In this document: positions 1 to 10,039 of the stretch, piece after piece
Numbering within the stretch: the first letter of the stretch is position 1
How the letters are laid out: each line of letters begins with the position of its first letter
Source: Azolla caroliniana
Taxonomy: Eukaryota; Polypodiophyta
DNA: 64,000 nt
NCBI GenBank assembly: GCA_043228905.1
Contig: JBHGNT010000015.1
Span: 4,774,001-4,838,000, forward strand
Direction: 5' to 3'
Program-made: the position numbers and the translations under genes
Notes under the pieces: generated by a model
Databases searched by the model: none
The model's input: the letters and a program-made list of their open reading frames with translations, nothing else
What the model was told of the DNA's origin: nothing

Positions 1-597
1 TGAACATTGAAGGATGTGTTGTGTGTTTCTCGCTACTTAAGTGCTTTCATTGTTTTCAACTAATTAAGTGTTAATTGAATTCTCTGAGCTAATTAGTGCA
101 TTGTTTGGATGGTTTGTATATGCTCTGCTTTCATAAAGATGACTTACATTGTTAAGATAAAGTTGCACAGGATACCGATAATAGTATCCTATTCTTGTAA
201 GAACATGACACCCAAGAATAAGTATGTGTCTTGAAGGTCGTGGGTCAATGAAGAGGTCACCAACTATTTAAGATATGACAAGAAGAGTTCACTTAGTTTA
301 TAATGTAGTTCTTAGTTTTGATATTTATGTTATCCCGGTCGACAAACACAAAGGGCCGAACAACTCAATCTCTGAATCATTCTGTCAATGGGATTGTGCT
401 TTGGAGATTGGAGTCGGTCGACTCTGCTTAATGATCACTTAAACACACTCACTATATCACACTCAATCATTGTAATTACCATAACACTTAAACACTCTCA
501 GACTGGTGATCGATTGTAACTATAAACGAACTCTCAATGCAAGAAGAATTCAAGACACCTAATGCTTTAACTAATAGACTTATATTAAAACATAGTG
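1..597. other. AT-rich stretch, no gene seen
   Basis: I see no coding region, RNA gene or LTR boundary here. The sequence is AT-rich and ends where copia-like codons begin at about 598. It may include a decayed LTR, but no TG/CA ends or primer site could be placed. Confidence 0.4.
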
Positions 598-1802
598 GTA
601 CCGACCATCACGAAGAATTTAGTCTTCGTGGGCCAAATTGTGGAGCAAGGCATGCAATTTCAATTCAACCAAGCCGGTTTCTTCATCGAAAAAGAGGGTC
701 GAATCATCGCTCGTGGTCGAAGGGAAGGCCAAATGTTTATCCTCGAGCCAAACAAGGTAAAATCGGCTATGTTTGCAAAGGGCCTCAAAGCCGACATAGA
801 CATAGAGTTGTGGCACAAGAGAATTGGCCACATCAATCTCAATAAACTCAAGGCAATGCAATTGAAAGGAGTCGTCATCGAAAGGAGATTGAAGGCAAGA
901 AACACTGACACCCGTTCCCAAAAGAGAGGAACATGAGCAAAGGCATACTGGATGTAATTCATTCTAATGTATGGGGACTGGCTCAGACGGCTACATTCGG
1001 CGGATGTCGATAGTGACGACTTCTCCAGGTACACCTAGATCTACCCCATGCAGTAAAAGAGTGAAGTATTTAGTCACTTCCAAAAATTTAAGAATGAAAT
1101 CGAGAAAGCCTCAGGTCAGCATGTCTGATGTCTTCGGTCAGATGGAGGCAAGGAATACTTCTCTGATGCATTCACAGCATACCTTCGACAAGAAGGAATC
1201 AAGTGAGAATTTCCTTACTGACATACACCTCAACAAAATGAAGTAGTTGAACACAAGAATCGGCACATATTAGAGGTAGCCCCGGCGATGATGAATGAAA
1301 AGAACCTGCCAAATTCGTAACGGGCAAAAGCCGCCAACACAGTCATCCACCTCACGAGGTAACACCCCACGAGAAGTTTTATGGTAAGAAACCGGATTTA
1401 TCCCACGTCAGGATATTCGGTTCAATTGCATATGTACACATCCGCAACGAAATGCGGCAAAAGCTAGATCCCAAGTTGGAGAAATGTATCCTCGTAGGAT
1501 ACTCACTGGAGCAAAAGGGGTACAAATGCCTCAACCCCTCTACTTGGAAGGTTCGCGTAAGCCAGGACGTAGTCTTTGACGAATCGACATCTTGATACGA
1601 ACCCGAGCCAACTCCTCCCGAACCATCTATGAACGACCTTGACAACATAGAAGACAATGATTAACTAAGGTCAATACCCGAGGAGAGTCCGATCTCAACT
1701 AGATTGAGTGGACCACAAGAACCCCCAAGCAACCAAAAAACATCTTAGCCAAGTCCGAAGATGGACAAAGGCAAGGCGAAAATGCTAGAATATGAAGATG
1801 AT
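598..1802 (+). pseudogene. Copia fragment L: pre-integrase to linker remnant
   Basis: Decayed Ty1/copia polyprotein. Read across several frames it gives the GAG-pre-integrase region (motif LWHKRIGHINLNKLKAMQ near 810-870), pieces of integrase near 950-1330, the integrase C-terminal part (KFYGKKPD, KCILVGYSLEQKGYKC near 1370-1530) and the acidic linker MDKGKAKMLEYEDD at 1761-1802. Many stops and frameshifts break it, and there is no reverse transcriptase. It ends exactly where a second copia copy (H) begins with a gag segment, so the two are separate insertions or a recombinant. Confidence 0.8.
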
Positions 1803-1804
1803 CA

Positions 1805-2871
1805 ATGTTATTGGTCGAAGAGAACCACGTCTGAACCAAGACCAAAACGTCGGAAGGACAAATGTTCTTCTCGAATTCGGATGGTGGCCGAGGACGAGGT
1901 CGCGGTGGTAGAAGAGGTCGATTCGACCCATCTCATGAAGGGAACTCAACCCTTCGACAACAAGACGGAAGCCATCGAAGAACCTTCAGAAGAAGGGGGA
2001 GCTTCAATGCCAAAAAAAATCGGCAAAAACAATGCCACTTACCTGCAACTATTGTGGGAAGATCGGCCATCATGAAGAGGAGTGTCGGAAGAAGATAAGT
2101 GAGTCGGCTTCGACAAGCCAACAACTCACAAATTACACCACCAACTCCAAATACGACGAATACGGTGGACTATTCGTAATGAAACATGGAGCGAACTTTA
2201 TGTCAGCCTCCAACTCAGAAGACGTGTGGTTCGTCGACTCCAGTGCCTCACATCATACGATGTCACACCAAGAGTGGTTCCGTGACTTAAGAACGTCATA
2301 TTGACTCGGCTACATAGAGACGGGAGACGACACCACACATCCCATTTGGCACAGTGGCAACGTTCCATTCAGCAACAACGGCCAAAGCAATTGCATCAAG
2401 AATGTCTTGCATGTTCCTGCAATAACAAAGAATTTGGTCTCAGTCAGCCAAATCGTGGAGCAAGGCATGCAAGTTCGTTTCAACAACGAAGGATGCTTCA
2501 TAGAAAAAGATGGTTGACTCATAGCTAAGGGATAGAGAGACATCTGAATGTTCATTCTCCATTCGAACGAGGTGAAATCGGCCATGTATAGAAAAGTTCT
2601 CAAAACCAACACCGACATCGAGTTGTGGCCCAAGAGAATTGGTCACATCAACCTCCAACAGCTCTGACCTATGCAATCAAAGGGAATCATCATCGGATTT
2701 CCGGCCTTTGAGTCGAAACGAGTCGACCAAGTGTGTGAAGCATGCAAACTCAGCAAACAACATCGACTCCCATTTCCAAAGGAGAGTTACACAAGCAAAG
2801 GCCTTCTCAACGTCATACATTTGGATGTATGGGGACCAGCTCAAACGTTGATGATCGACAACTACTCGCGC
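1805..2871 (+). pseudogene. H gag tail, protease and pre-integrase remnant
   Basis: In order: an RGRGRGG-rich gag tail (1880-1930), a CX2CX4HX4C zinc knuckle (CNYCGKIGHHEEEC at 2041-2082), a protease-like active site (WFVDSSAS, with Ser in place of the usual Gly) near 2228-2251, and a GAG-pre-integrase segment (2400-2700) leading to the start of integrase (LDVWGPAQT, about 2822-2848). In-frame stops at several places show it is dead. It continues at 4040 after the G insertion. Confidence 0.8.
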
Positions 2872-3529
2872 TGTCGTAAAGATTTTCGCCCACGGTGTGA
2901 AAATTGCATGGAATGTACAAAATCGAGTGTGGTTCTTCACACACAATATGGAACAATAATAATGAAGATATTATTTTTGGTACGAAAAGATGGATTTCTT
3001 CAAGAGCTTCCGAATGCATTTTACTACATGTGAAATGGACAAATTAGTGTCAAGTTATGTGAATGTGAAGTTTGAGAAAAAGAAGAGAAAAACAAAATTG
3101 TGAGATATCCCACATAGATAGGACAACATAAGGATGTAAGATTATATAAGTAGAGCCATATCTCTTTACATTTCAACCAAGTGCTAGGAGCACAGAAGAG
3201 TTGGGTTGTATAACATGGATGAATGGATGTGGTTAAGTTATTTAAATAATGTTTTGGACGAAACCGGACCAGATAGACCGGATCACCGGGTCGGGATGTG
3301 GACCGAACCGACTTGGGATAGATGCGTTGTCGGTGATGAAACCAGCATTTGGCGATCAGCGACGGAATTGGCAAACCTAGTTACTGGCATCCGGCAACCT
3401 CGGGATGCAGACTGAACGGATGCAAATCGGATAGATCAGTCGTGTCGGTTGATCGTGGTGCATGGTGTTTTAAAGATATTTGATCCAAAAACCTAATAGT
3501 ATTTTGTGCTTTAAAAGGGACATAAACAA

Positions 3530-3585
3530 GACTTGAACTATGCACCTCCAAGATAGAAAGCAATATACTTACCACTAAGCTAAGT
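3530..3585 (-). promoter_or_regulatory. tRNA-like A box/B box pair in LTR G
   Basis: On the minus strand an A-box-like TTAGCTTAGTGGTAAG (plus 3568-3583) is followed by a B-box-like AGTTCAAGTC (plus 3530-3539). The offset is about 44 bases, as in real tRNAs. The same arrangement occurs in F1 and F2. No complete tRNA cloverleaf is claimed. It could be an internal RNA polymerase III promoter or a fixed tRNA-derived SINE fragment. Confidence 0.55.
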
Positions 3586-3664
3586 CATTTCCTTAAAGTT
3601 ATATTTTTATCATTATAGTTTTACTTGAAAATTCTCATATGAGAGCTTAAATGAGTGACATGGT

Positions 3665-3774
3665 TATCATGCATCACATGTAACGTATGAGCGCCAAATG
3701 GCAAACATGCATCATGCATTTTATGCATGTCTTGTACCCCTCATGCATCATATGCATGGGGGCATCTATAAAAG
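3665..3774 (+). promoter_or_regulatory. CATGCA motif cluster and TATA box of LTR G
   Basis: Between about 3668 and 3757 there are at least four CATGCA and two TGCATG motifs, followed by TATAAAAG at 3767-3774. CATGCA is the core of plant RY elements bound by B3-domain factors. The clustering just upstream of the TATA box is seen in the sequence; a seed-specific role is inference. Confidence 0.5.
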
Positions 3775-4039
3775 AGTGGATGGAAAAAGAAAAAAAGGGG
3801 GCGATGTATGATTCAAGAATTTAAGGAGAAGAAAATTTGTTATCCAATTGATGGTGTATCTTGTTTCTTAAATCTAAAGTCAAGGGTTCAATCTTAATCT
3901 CTCTCTCTATCTCTCTCTCGCCATATCAATCTATCTTAAATACTTTCTCACTAAACTAGTGCAAACTTCGAATCCTTCCGGTCTAAGACCCCGGTGGTTC
4001 CGCCTCACCATCCGCACATAGTGACAGATCTTCACGACA

Positions 4040-5126
4040 GCGCTACACATGGATCTTCCCTATGAAGAAGGAGAGTGAAGTGCTCTCACACTTTCAAAAG
4101 TTCAAGAACCAAGTCGAAAAGGAAACCGATTGGCACATTCGATGTCTACGATCAAATGGAGGCAAGGAGTACTTCTTCGACGAATTCATCTCCTACCTCC
4201 AAGGTGAAGGCATTTGAAGAGAATTCTCATGCCGACACACACCCCAACAAAATGGAGTAGCCGAAAGAAAGAATCGACACATACTCGAGGAAGCATGCAC
4301 CATGATGCATGAGAAGCAAATGTCGAACTTCTATTGGGCCGAACCAGCATCCACAACCGTCTATCTCATGAATTGATGCACCACTAATGGAGTGCATGAG
4401 CTAACTCCATACGAGCTCCTTGTCAGAAGGAAGTTGATCCTGTCGCACCTCAAAGTGTTCGGAAGCATTGCGAATGTACGCATCCCGAATGAAAAACGAC
4501 AGAAGTCCGATGCGAAGTCGGAGAAATGTATCCTTGTAGGATACTCATCCGAGCAAAAGGTATACAAGTGCTTCAACCCTTCGACCCCAGCGGCTCGGAT
4601 AAGTCGGGACGTAGTCTTCGACGAATTGGCATCATGGTATGAGCCCGATTCGGCTCCATCCGACCCGATCGAGGAAGAGTTGAACGTCAACTCGAATGAC
4701 GATATTCGGCCAAGTCCTCTACCAAAGGATAGTCCAAGCTCTACCGAGTTCAATGGACCACATGAGCCTTCACATGACCAAAGCACATCACGGCCAAGTC
4801 CAAAATTGAACAAAGGCAAAGGTAAGATGCCCGAATACGAAGTCGATCGTCCCGACAACAGTGATTCAAATGTGTCGGCTCACTCACTAGACAACGATTT
4901 TGGTGTACCCATTATGCGAACACCCAAAGTACAAAAGACGCTTACATCGGCAAGCGAAAAACTTCGACGTTCATCTAGAGAGAAGAACCATGTCACTCAA
5001 CTCGGCTACAACGAGTATAGGGCCCATCATTATGCCTTTGCGATGAAGGTAGCGGTTGAACAAGAGCCTGAGAGCTCTACAGAAGCGGCTCATGACCCAC
5101 GAAGGATGGAAGAACTTTGCCTTTGA
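4040..5126 (+). pseudogene. H integrase and linker remnant
   Basis: Continues the integrase interrupted by G: CRHTPQQNGVAERKNRHILE near 4229-4290, then from 4392 an open stretch of 244 residues with KVFGSIANVRIP, KCILVGYSSEQK and SRDVVFDE, typical of the copia integrase C-terminal region. The acidic linker follows (SPKLNKGKGKMPEYE, SSREKNHVTQLGYNEY). It stops at 5126, just where reverse transcriptase should begin. A frameshift near 4140 and stops at the HMNR-like position break the integrase. Confidence 0.82.
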
Positions 5127-5275
5127 CCCTCTAACACTACAAGCTTTCGTCACAGGCTTGAGAGGGAGGAACCAAAACTGCCTCAGAAAGGCTGAAGAAA
5201 GTCGAAGGCCGGACAGAAGCTGACATCGAAAGCCAGACAACGCCAAAAGCAAAACCGGATGTCAGACGCCTCATA

Positions 5276-5752
5276 CTTGAGTTTGAGGGGGCGTGTTGGG
5301 ATATCTAGCTCAACTTAGTTTAGTCATTTAGTTAACCACGTAACTTAGTAATTACCTAGATAGAATCTAGTTAGTGTGTTGACCTTTAAACCCTTAAATA
5401 GGATCTTGTACTTGTACGTAACTGGAGATACATTCTAGATCCTCCACTACTAAGTATATATAATATAGGACTTACATCCTTGTACCTATATTCTACTCAC
5501 ACATGTGCACTCTTGCGCATGAGTTATATATATACCTCATTGTGGGTATTTTTGTAAGTTGATGATGCTTATTAATATAGAGGAAAGGTCTTTAACTACA
5601 CTCTTGTTAATCATCTCCCATTTATATTATTGTTCATAAGTGTACCTTCCTCTCACACACATACACACACAAATCACATAATCTTCCGTTGCTTTATCAA
5701 TACTCACATAATTAGACCCTAATTAATCGTAGTTAATTACCTAATTATTAAC
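5276..5752 (+). repeat. Polypurine tract and putative 3' LTR after H
   Basis: TTGAGTTTGAGGGGGCG at 5277-5293 is a typical copia polypurine tract, directly followed by TGTTGGGATATC at 5294, a typical LTR start. The LTR is AT-rich and has a CA-repeat near 5656-5672. Its right end is uncertain; a possible end is ATTAACA near 5752. Whether it belongs to H or to another element is unclear. Confidence 0.5.
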
Positions 5753-5774
5753 AACCCATAACTAATGAGTTCCA

Positions 5775-6072
5775 TATTTCCCCATGATTAATGAGATTCC
5801 ACATTCCCCACAGTTCTAGAGAGAGAATGGGCATTATAGTGAGTTAATGAAGAGATAGGGTAGCCTTATATAAAGCACCCTACTCCTACTTCATAATGTG
5901 TCGGTTGTCCTCCCTTGTAATGCTACATTTTTGTAATTGATATTCTCCTTGTTCATATACATCTTCTTGAGCACTTCATTTTCTTTTATTGTGTTTCACT
6001 CCTCTCCTTTCCTCTTTCCACAAACACATACGCATCTTTTCCGCTACACATGATCATATCTGATTCTTTACA
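5775..6072 (+). repeat. LTR fragment related to the LTRs of A and B
   Basis: The plus strand here resembles the reverse complement of the A/B LTRs: GTTAATGAAGAGATAGGG and TTATATAAAGCACCCT (5842-5882) and an end close to CGCTACACATGATC...GATTCTTTACA (6031-6072). No primer site follows, so it is a 3' or solo LTR piece. The left border is not defined. Confidence 0.5.
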
Positions 6073-6109
6073 CTTTCAAACTCAACTCAGCCACATGCTA
6101 TGGAAACTA

Positions 6110-6339
6110 TGGTTCTGATGGACGGAACCCTATTGGATCGTGGACGAATTCAACGGAACGTATCAGGACGGTACTTTAGCCAATGATATAATGCCAAAAT
6201 GGATAAATGGTTTCCGGCTCAAACCCTATCTCGGGCCCACACCTCCGAACCCATTCATCGACTACACCCAGGACCACCGCCAATCAAAAGACGTAGGTGA
6301 GAAGGTGGGTGACAACAACATGCCCCTGCAATTATGGTA
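6110..6339 (+). pseudogene. Ty3/gypsy polyprotein C-terminal remnant
   Basis: A short frame contains DEFNGTYQDGTL and KWINGFRLKPYLGP, the pattern found after the integrase in many plant Ty3/gypsy polyproteins (a 'nG.y.l.dl..g....nG.rLKpY' tail). It ends with a stop at 6338-6340. Nothing upstream of 6110 belongs to it, because LTR sequence abuts it. Confidence 0.5.
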
Positions 6340-8316
6340 GAAACACACCCACCTAGCTTCTAAATTAGGTGTAATTATTATAATAATAATAAAGCCCCAC
6401 CAAGGATTATTTCAGTGCATGCACATGCACAACACTCAAGGAAGCAAGTACGAGTTCCTTCCCGACGCGTGGTATTTATACAAAGTAATGACCAAAAGGA
6501 TGCTAAATCTTGGGCACACATGCAACCCTCGAGGAATGCAATGACTACATAAACCAAGTCTGCAAAGAAGATGAAGCAGAAGAAACATCGAACTACCAAC
6601 TCTCTCTTCACAGAATCTCTTCACCCTCTCGCTCTCTACACAGAATCACTTCACCTCCAAAAACCCCCACTACAAACGAAGTACTCAACATGCCCATCGA
6701 AGTTTCTTCTGAATTCCACACCTGGCTGAAAAAGCACAGCCTAGGGCGCTACCTCAAAGTGGCGGATGCGCTTCCCCACCCCGACGCACAGGAGGTTGGC
6801 TTGTGGATCCATGCCGAGCACCTCACCAATGACTAGGTTCGGGCAGCGCTTGGCCTGAAACACGGTGACCATCACGACATGGAGGTCCCACCTCCAAACA
6901 TCCTTCAATCTATTTCGGGGAATATTCCTCCTCGACCATAGCATATAGAATTCAGGGAGGCCCAAACGAGTTCTTTCGTAAACTCGCAAAATTTCTACTC
7001 GAGGTCGCTTGTGTCCATCCGACCACCTATGTTATGCCGAAGAAGAAGGTCAGATTCATCATAGCAATGTACAAAGGGATAGAATCAATTTGGGCTCCGT
7101 GACAGGAGTCACCTAACGACAAAACCTCACCAAGATATAAGGGACAAGACCCAGCAAATCTTAGAGGAGACAAAGAAACGGGCTCGCGATGACACAAGGG
7201 CCAAAGAGGAATCGGCTATAGGACACCACCAATCCAAGAAGTGTCGCCGTCTACAATGGCACAACAAGCCAAAAGATCAACCCAAAACCGTTGGCAAAGG
7301 GCAAGGCCAACCCGAGGCAGGAAATGACCACCAAATAATAGTCAAACCCAACAAAATGGTGGTCGTCGTCCCAGACACGGCCCTATCTCTCACAAGCAAA
7401 ATGCATGAGGGACAGGCATCCCGTATCACAGAGTAGATGGTGATGAACTTCCCGAGATCCCAGCAGAAGTCTTCGACCTTGGGGCTATTTTGCACGATGA
7501 CATTTCTTTCGAGCTCATTGAATTCCTCGCTAGATTACAAGTGGAGGTTGTGGCTAGAATGGCAAAGGAACACGCCGAACGGGCTATGATTCTGCGAGCC
7601 TTTGTTGGCGAACTCGAAGAGGAAGAGGAAGCGGCCTTACAAAACTTGGTAAGAAGCGCACCACCCGTGGCAACTGCTTGTTAATCGAGTTGTCGGATCT
7701 CAATACAGCATTGATCGAGGTGTATCAAGAACTGGCGAAGACAACACGTGTGGCCTAGGACATGGTCTATAACAATAAGAAAGCATGAAAACATGTTGAT
7801 CGGGCAACAGGGTTATGGCAAACTTCGGAAGCCAGAGTCGTCGACCTCGCACAACAACTTTGAAAGCCACCGACCAACGTCACGACACTCCTCTCACCAT
7901 CACAACCTCAGCCAAAGTCCCCAACCAGGAAGTTCCACTCACCCTCACTGCCAACACCAACACCATCAACCAAAAACCACCCCTCACCACTATGTAGCAT
8001 TGCCCCCACCTGACAACCACGCGGAATAATTGGAAACCTAGATGGTGATTGCCGAGAAGGCCAAACAACACCATCAGGTGGCCTTAGATGAAATCGCCCA
8101 ACTCCGTGAAGCCTCCAGCGATCACAGCAGAGAGAAGCCAAACTGTAGAAGCCGCTTGAAACAAAGACGACGAACTACAACCAAGCACTTCAAGCAAAGG
8201 AGCAAGCAACATCAGTTATTCGGGTAGCAAAAGAGTAATTGGTCGCCACGCAACAGCAACAAAAAGAAATATTCCACCAGGTGCTTCGCAGTCAGAATGA
8301 CGAACTCATTAGAGAG
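6340..8316 (+). other. Unrecognised charged, coiled-coil-like remnant (left part)
   Basis: No family is recognised. Short open stretches lie at 6510-6836, 7490-7684 (64 residues, Glu/Ala/Leu-rich, helical) and 8042-8316. The product would be rich in Glu, Lys, Gln and Ala, with one Thr/Pro/His-rich section (7870-8030). Stops and frame changes show decay. It follows a gypsy tail, so it may be an extra ORF of that element. It ends at the left border of copia B and seems to continue at 19099. Confidence 0.35.
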
Positions 8317-8616
8317 TGTAAAGAATCGGATATGATTCTTGTGCAGCGGAAGAGATGTGTGTTATATGTATGTGTGAGAGGAAAGAAAAGAGAGAAGAGA
8401 AAACACAAGCTAGATAGAATGGAAAAAGGAATTTTCAAGAAGAAGGCGTATATTCACAAGTAGAATAGCAAATACAAAACATAGCATTACAAGGAGTCAT
8501 AACCGACTTAGTATGAAGTATGAGGAGGGTGCTTTATATATAGTCACCCTCTCTCTTCATTAACTAACTACAACAACCACTCTCTCTTAGGGAATGAGAA
8601 GACTCATAGTCATGGG

Positions 8617-9253
8617 TGTTGGGAGACAGGTCCCTCCGGATGGGAAGGGAGAAGAACAGTGCCGATGAACAAACTCGGCCGAGGCCGAAACCGGATGAGG
8701 AGTACCCGGTTACGGAGAGCCGGATGGTACAAACCCGGTGAGAACCGGATGAGGAGTACTCAGCTACGGAGAGCCGGATGGTGCAGACCCAGTGAGAACC
8801 GGATGAAGAGACATATTCGTAAATATGTTTTTGAGAGTCCATCATGGCTATATTTGTAAATAGCCGAAAAGTCATATTAGTATAAATATGACTTAGGGCA
8901 AACTTTTAGTTGTTGTTGTTATTCTTGTCTACGCGAGACCAGAGTGCGTAACAGTGTACAGAGAGTGAGAGAGAGAGGAAGAGGTCGTTGCCTCTGATTG
9001 TAACCGCCGCCTGTGGCGAAGATCGTGAGCACGAGGTCGTTGCCTCCGTGAACTCACTGTTGTACATTCTAACATAGTGATAGTTTGCAGCCTGTGGGTT
9101 GCCGTGGTTTTTTCCCTAGTTTGGGTTTTCCACGTAAACATCCTGTGTACTCTTCTCTTTTTTGTGTCGAACATCTATTTCCCGTTTTCTGTGTATGATT
9201 CTAAGCTTGGTTGTGGCCGAGCGTTGCGTATAGGGAGCGTGCAGCTCTTGTCA
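8617..9253 (+). mobile_element. Solo LTR S (same family as copia C)
   Basis: A 637-bp segment with TGTTGGGAG at the left and CTCTTGTCA at the right, flanked by ATGGG on both sides (8612-8616 and 9254-9258). It is clearly related to the LTRs of C: GGTCCCTCCGGATGGGA, AATATGACTTAGGGCAAAC, GAGGTCGTTGCCTC and GGGTTTTCCACGTAAACATC occur in both in the same order. It contains two copies of a 54-bp CCGG-rich unit near 8700-8808. No internal region remains, so it is a solo LTR left after recombination. Confidence 0.88.
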
Positions 9254-9289
9254 ATGGGGAATATGTAACTCATTCGTTATATGTCATAG

Positions 9290-9335
9290 AGTAAAGAATC
9301 GGGTATGATTCTTGTGTAGCGAAATAGGTGTGAAC

Positions 9336-9403
<68 letters not shown>

Positions 9404-9709
9404 GCACACACACACACATAGAGAATACGCAACGTAAAGTATATTAACAAAGGAGAAAGACTCAACACTTTACAAGGTGGGAGGAGGGTGCTTTATATAG
9501 TCACCCTCTCTCTTCATTAACTACAAGACTTATGGAGCATGGGGAATGTCAAAGCTCATAAGTTATGTGTCATAGAATATGATTCTATGACTCATACTAA
9601 ATGCTAGAATACAAAGTGGTGACATAATGGTGACTCTTGACCGTTGGAGTGTCTATTCACTCTCAAAGTGAGTTCACACACTAGACCAAGTTGAGCTTGA
9701 TTCTCAACA
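9290..9709 (-). repeat. 3' LTR of copia A
   Basis: About 420 bp. On the plus strand it runs from AGTAAAGAATCGGG to GATTCTCAACA; the first base pair has mutated from TG to AG. It contains a (GT)n(GA)n(CA)n microsatellite at about 9337-9418 and a minus-strand TATATAAAG box near 9490. It is followed by TGCCCCCTCAAGCTCAA (9710-9726), whose complement is the polypurine tract. Confidence 0.88.
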
Positions 9710-10039
9710 TGCCCCCTCAAGCTCAAGTCGGGTCTGTTTCAGTCGGTATCCGAAATCCGCTTCGACTCGCGTCGACTCGCATTTATGTGGAGTTGCGGAA
9801 TCCGTGCTCCAGCTTGCGTTGTGCGTAGTTGCGAAATCTGTGCTTCGGCTTGCGTCTTTCTTCTCGGCTTTGCGCGGTAGATCAACTCTTCGCGGCTTCG
9901 TTGTGCGGTTGCAAAATCCACGTGTTATTGCGTAGTGCGGCTCTTCGTGGCTTCGTTGCGTGGTTGCGGAATCCATGTGTTATAATCCACGCGTTATTAC
10001 GTAGTGTCTTCAATACTCCCCCTCAAGCTTGGCAGGTCA

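Larger units (their letters stand above)
2872..4039 (+). mobile_element. Solo LTR G (gypsy-like, 4-bp target duplication)
   Basis: An 1168-bp segment starting TGTCGTAAAG and ending CTTCACGACA, so the six terminal bases are complementary (TGTCGT/ACGACA). It is flanked on both sides by GCGC (2868-2871 and 4040-4043). Removing it rejoins the integrase frame of H, which supports these borders strongly. It has a TATAAAAG box at 3767-3774 and no coding capacity. The 3' part carries a CCCCGGTGGT-type motif also present near the 3' ends of the LTRs of gypsy element E and, diverged, of F1/F2. A 4-bp duplication and these ends suggest a Ty3/gypsy lineage related to E. Confidence 0.85.
1803..5293 (+). 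mobile_element. Copia element H body, split by solo LTR G
   Basis: Plus-strand Ty1/copia remnant running from late gag (VEENHV near 1813) through protease and pre-integrase to 2871, then from 4040 through integrase and linker to about 5126. A 1168-bp solo LTR sits between. The two halves are consecutive parts of one integrase: the left ends in the IDNYSR motif and the right resumes in YTWIFPMKKES. RT and RNase H are absent. The last 170 bp before the polypurine tract do not resemble RNase H, so the 3' end is deleted or belongs to another element. Confidence 0.78.

Noticed and set aside
3530-3585. Genuine tRNA genes at the A/B-box sites
   Set aside because: Only box motifs and spacing fit. 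A full acceptor stem and cloverleaf could not be formed convincingly, so I call them tRNA-like promoters or fragments only.
8617-9253. Direct repeats in S as a CRISPR-like array
   Set aside because: The two 54-bp units are tandem LTR minisatellite units without spacers, in a plant retrotransposon LTR.
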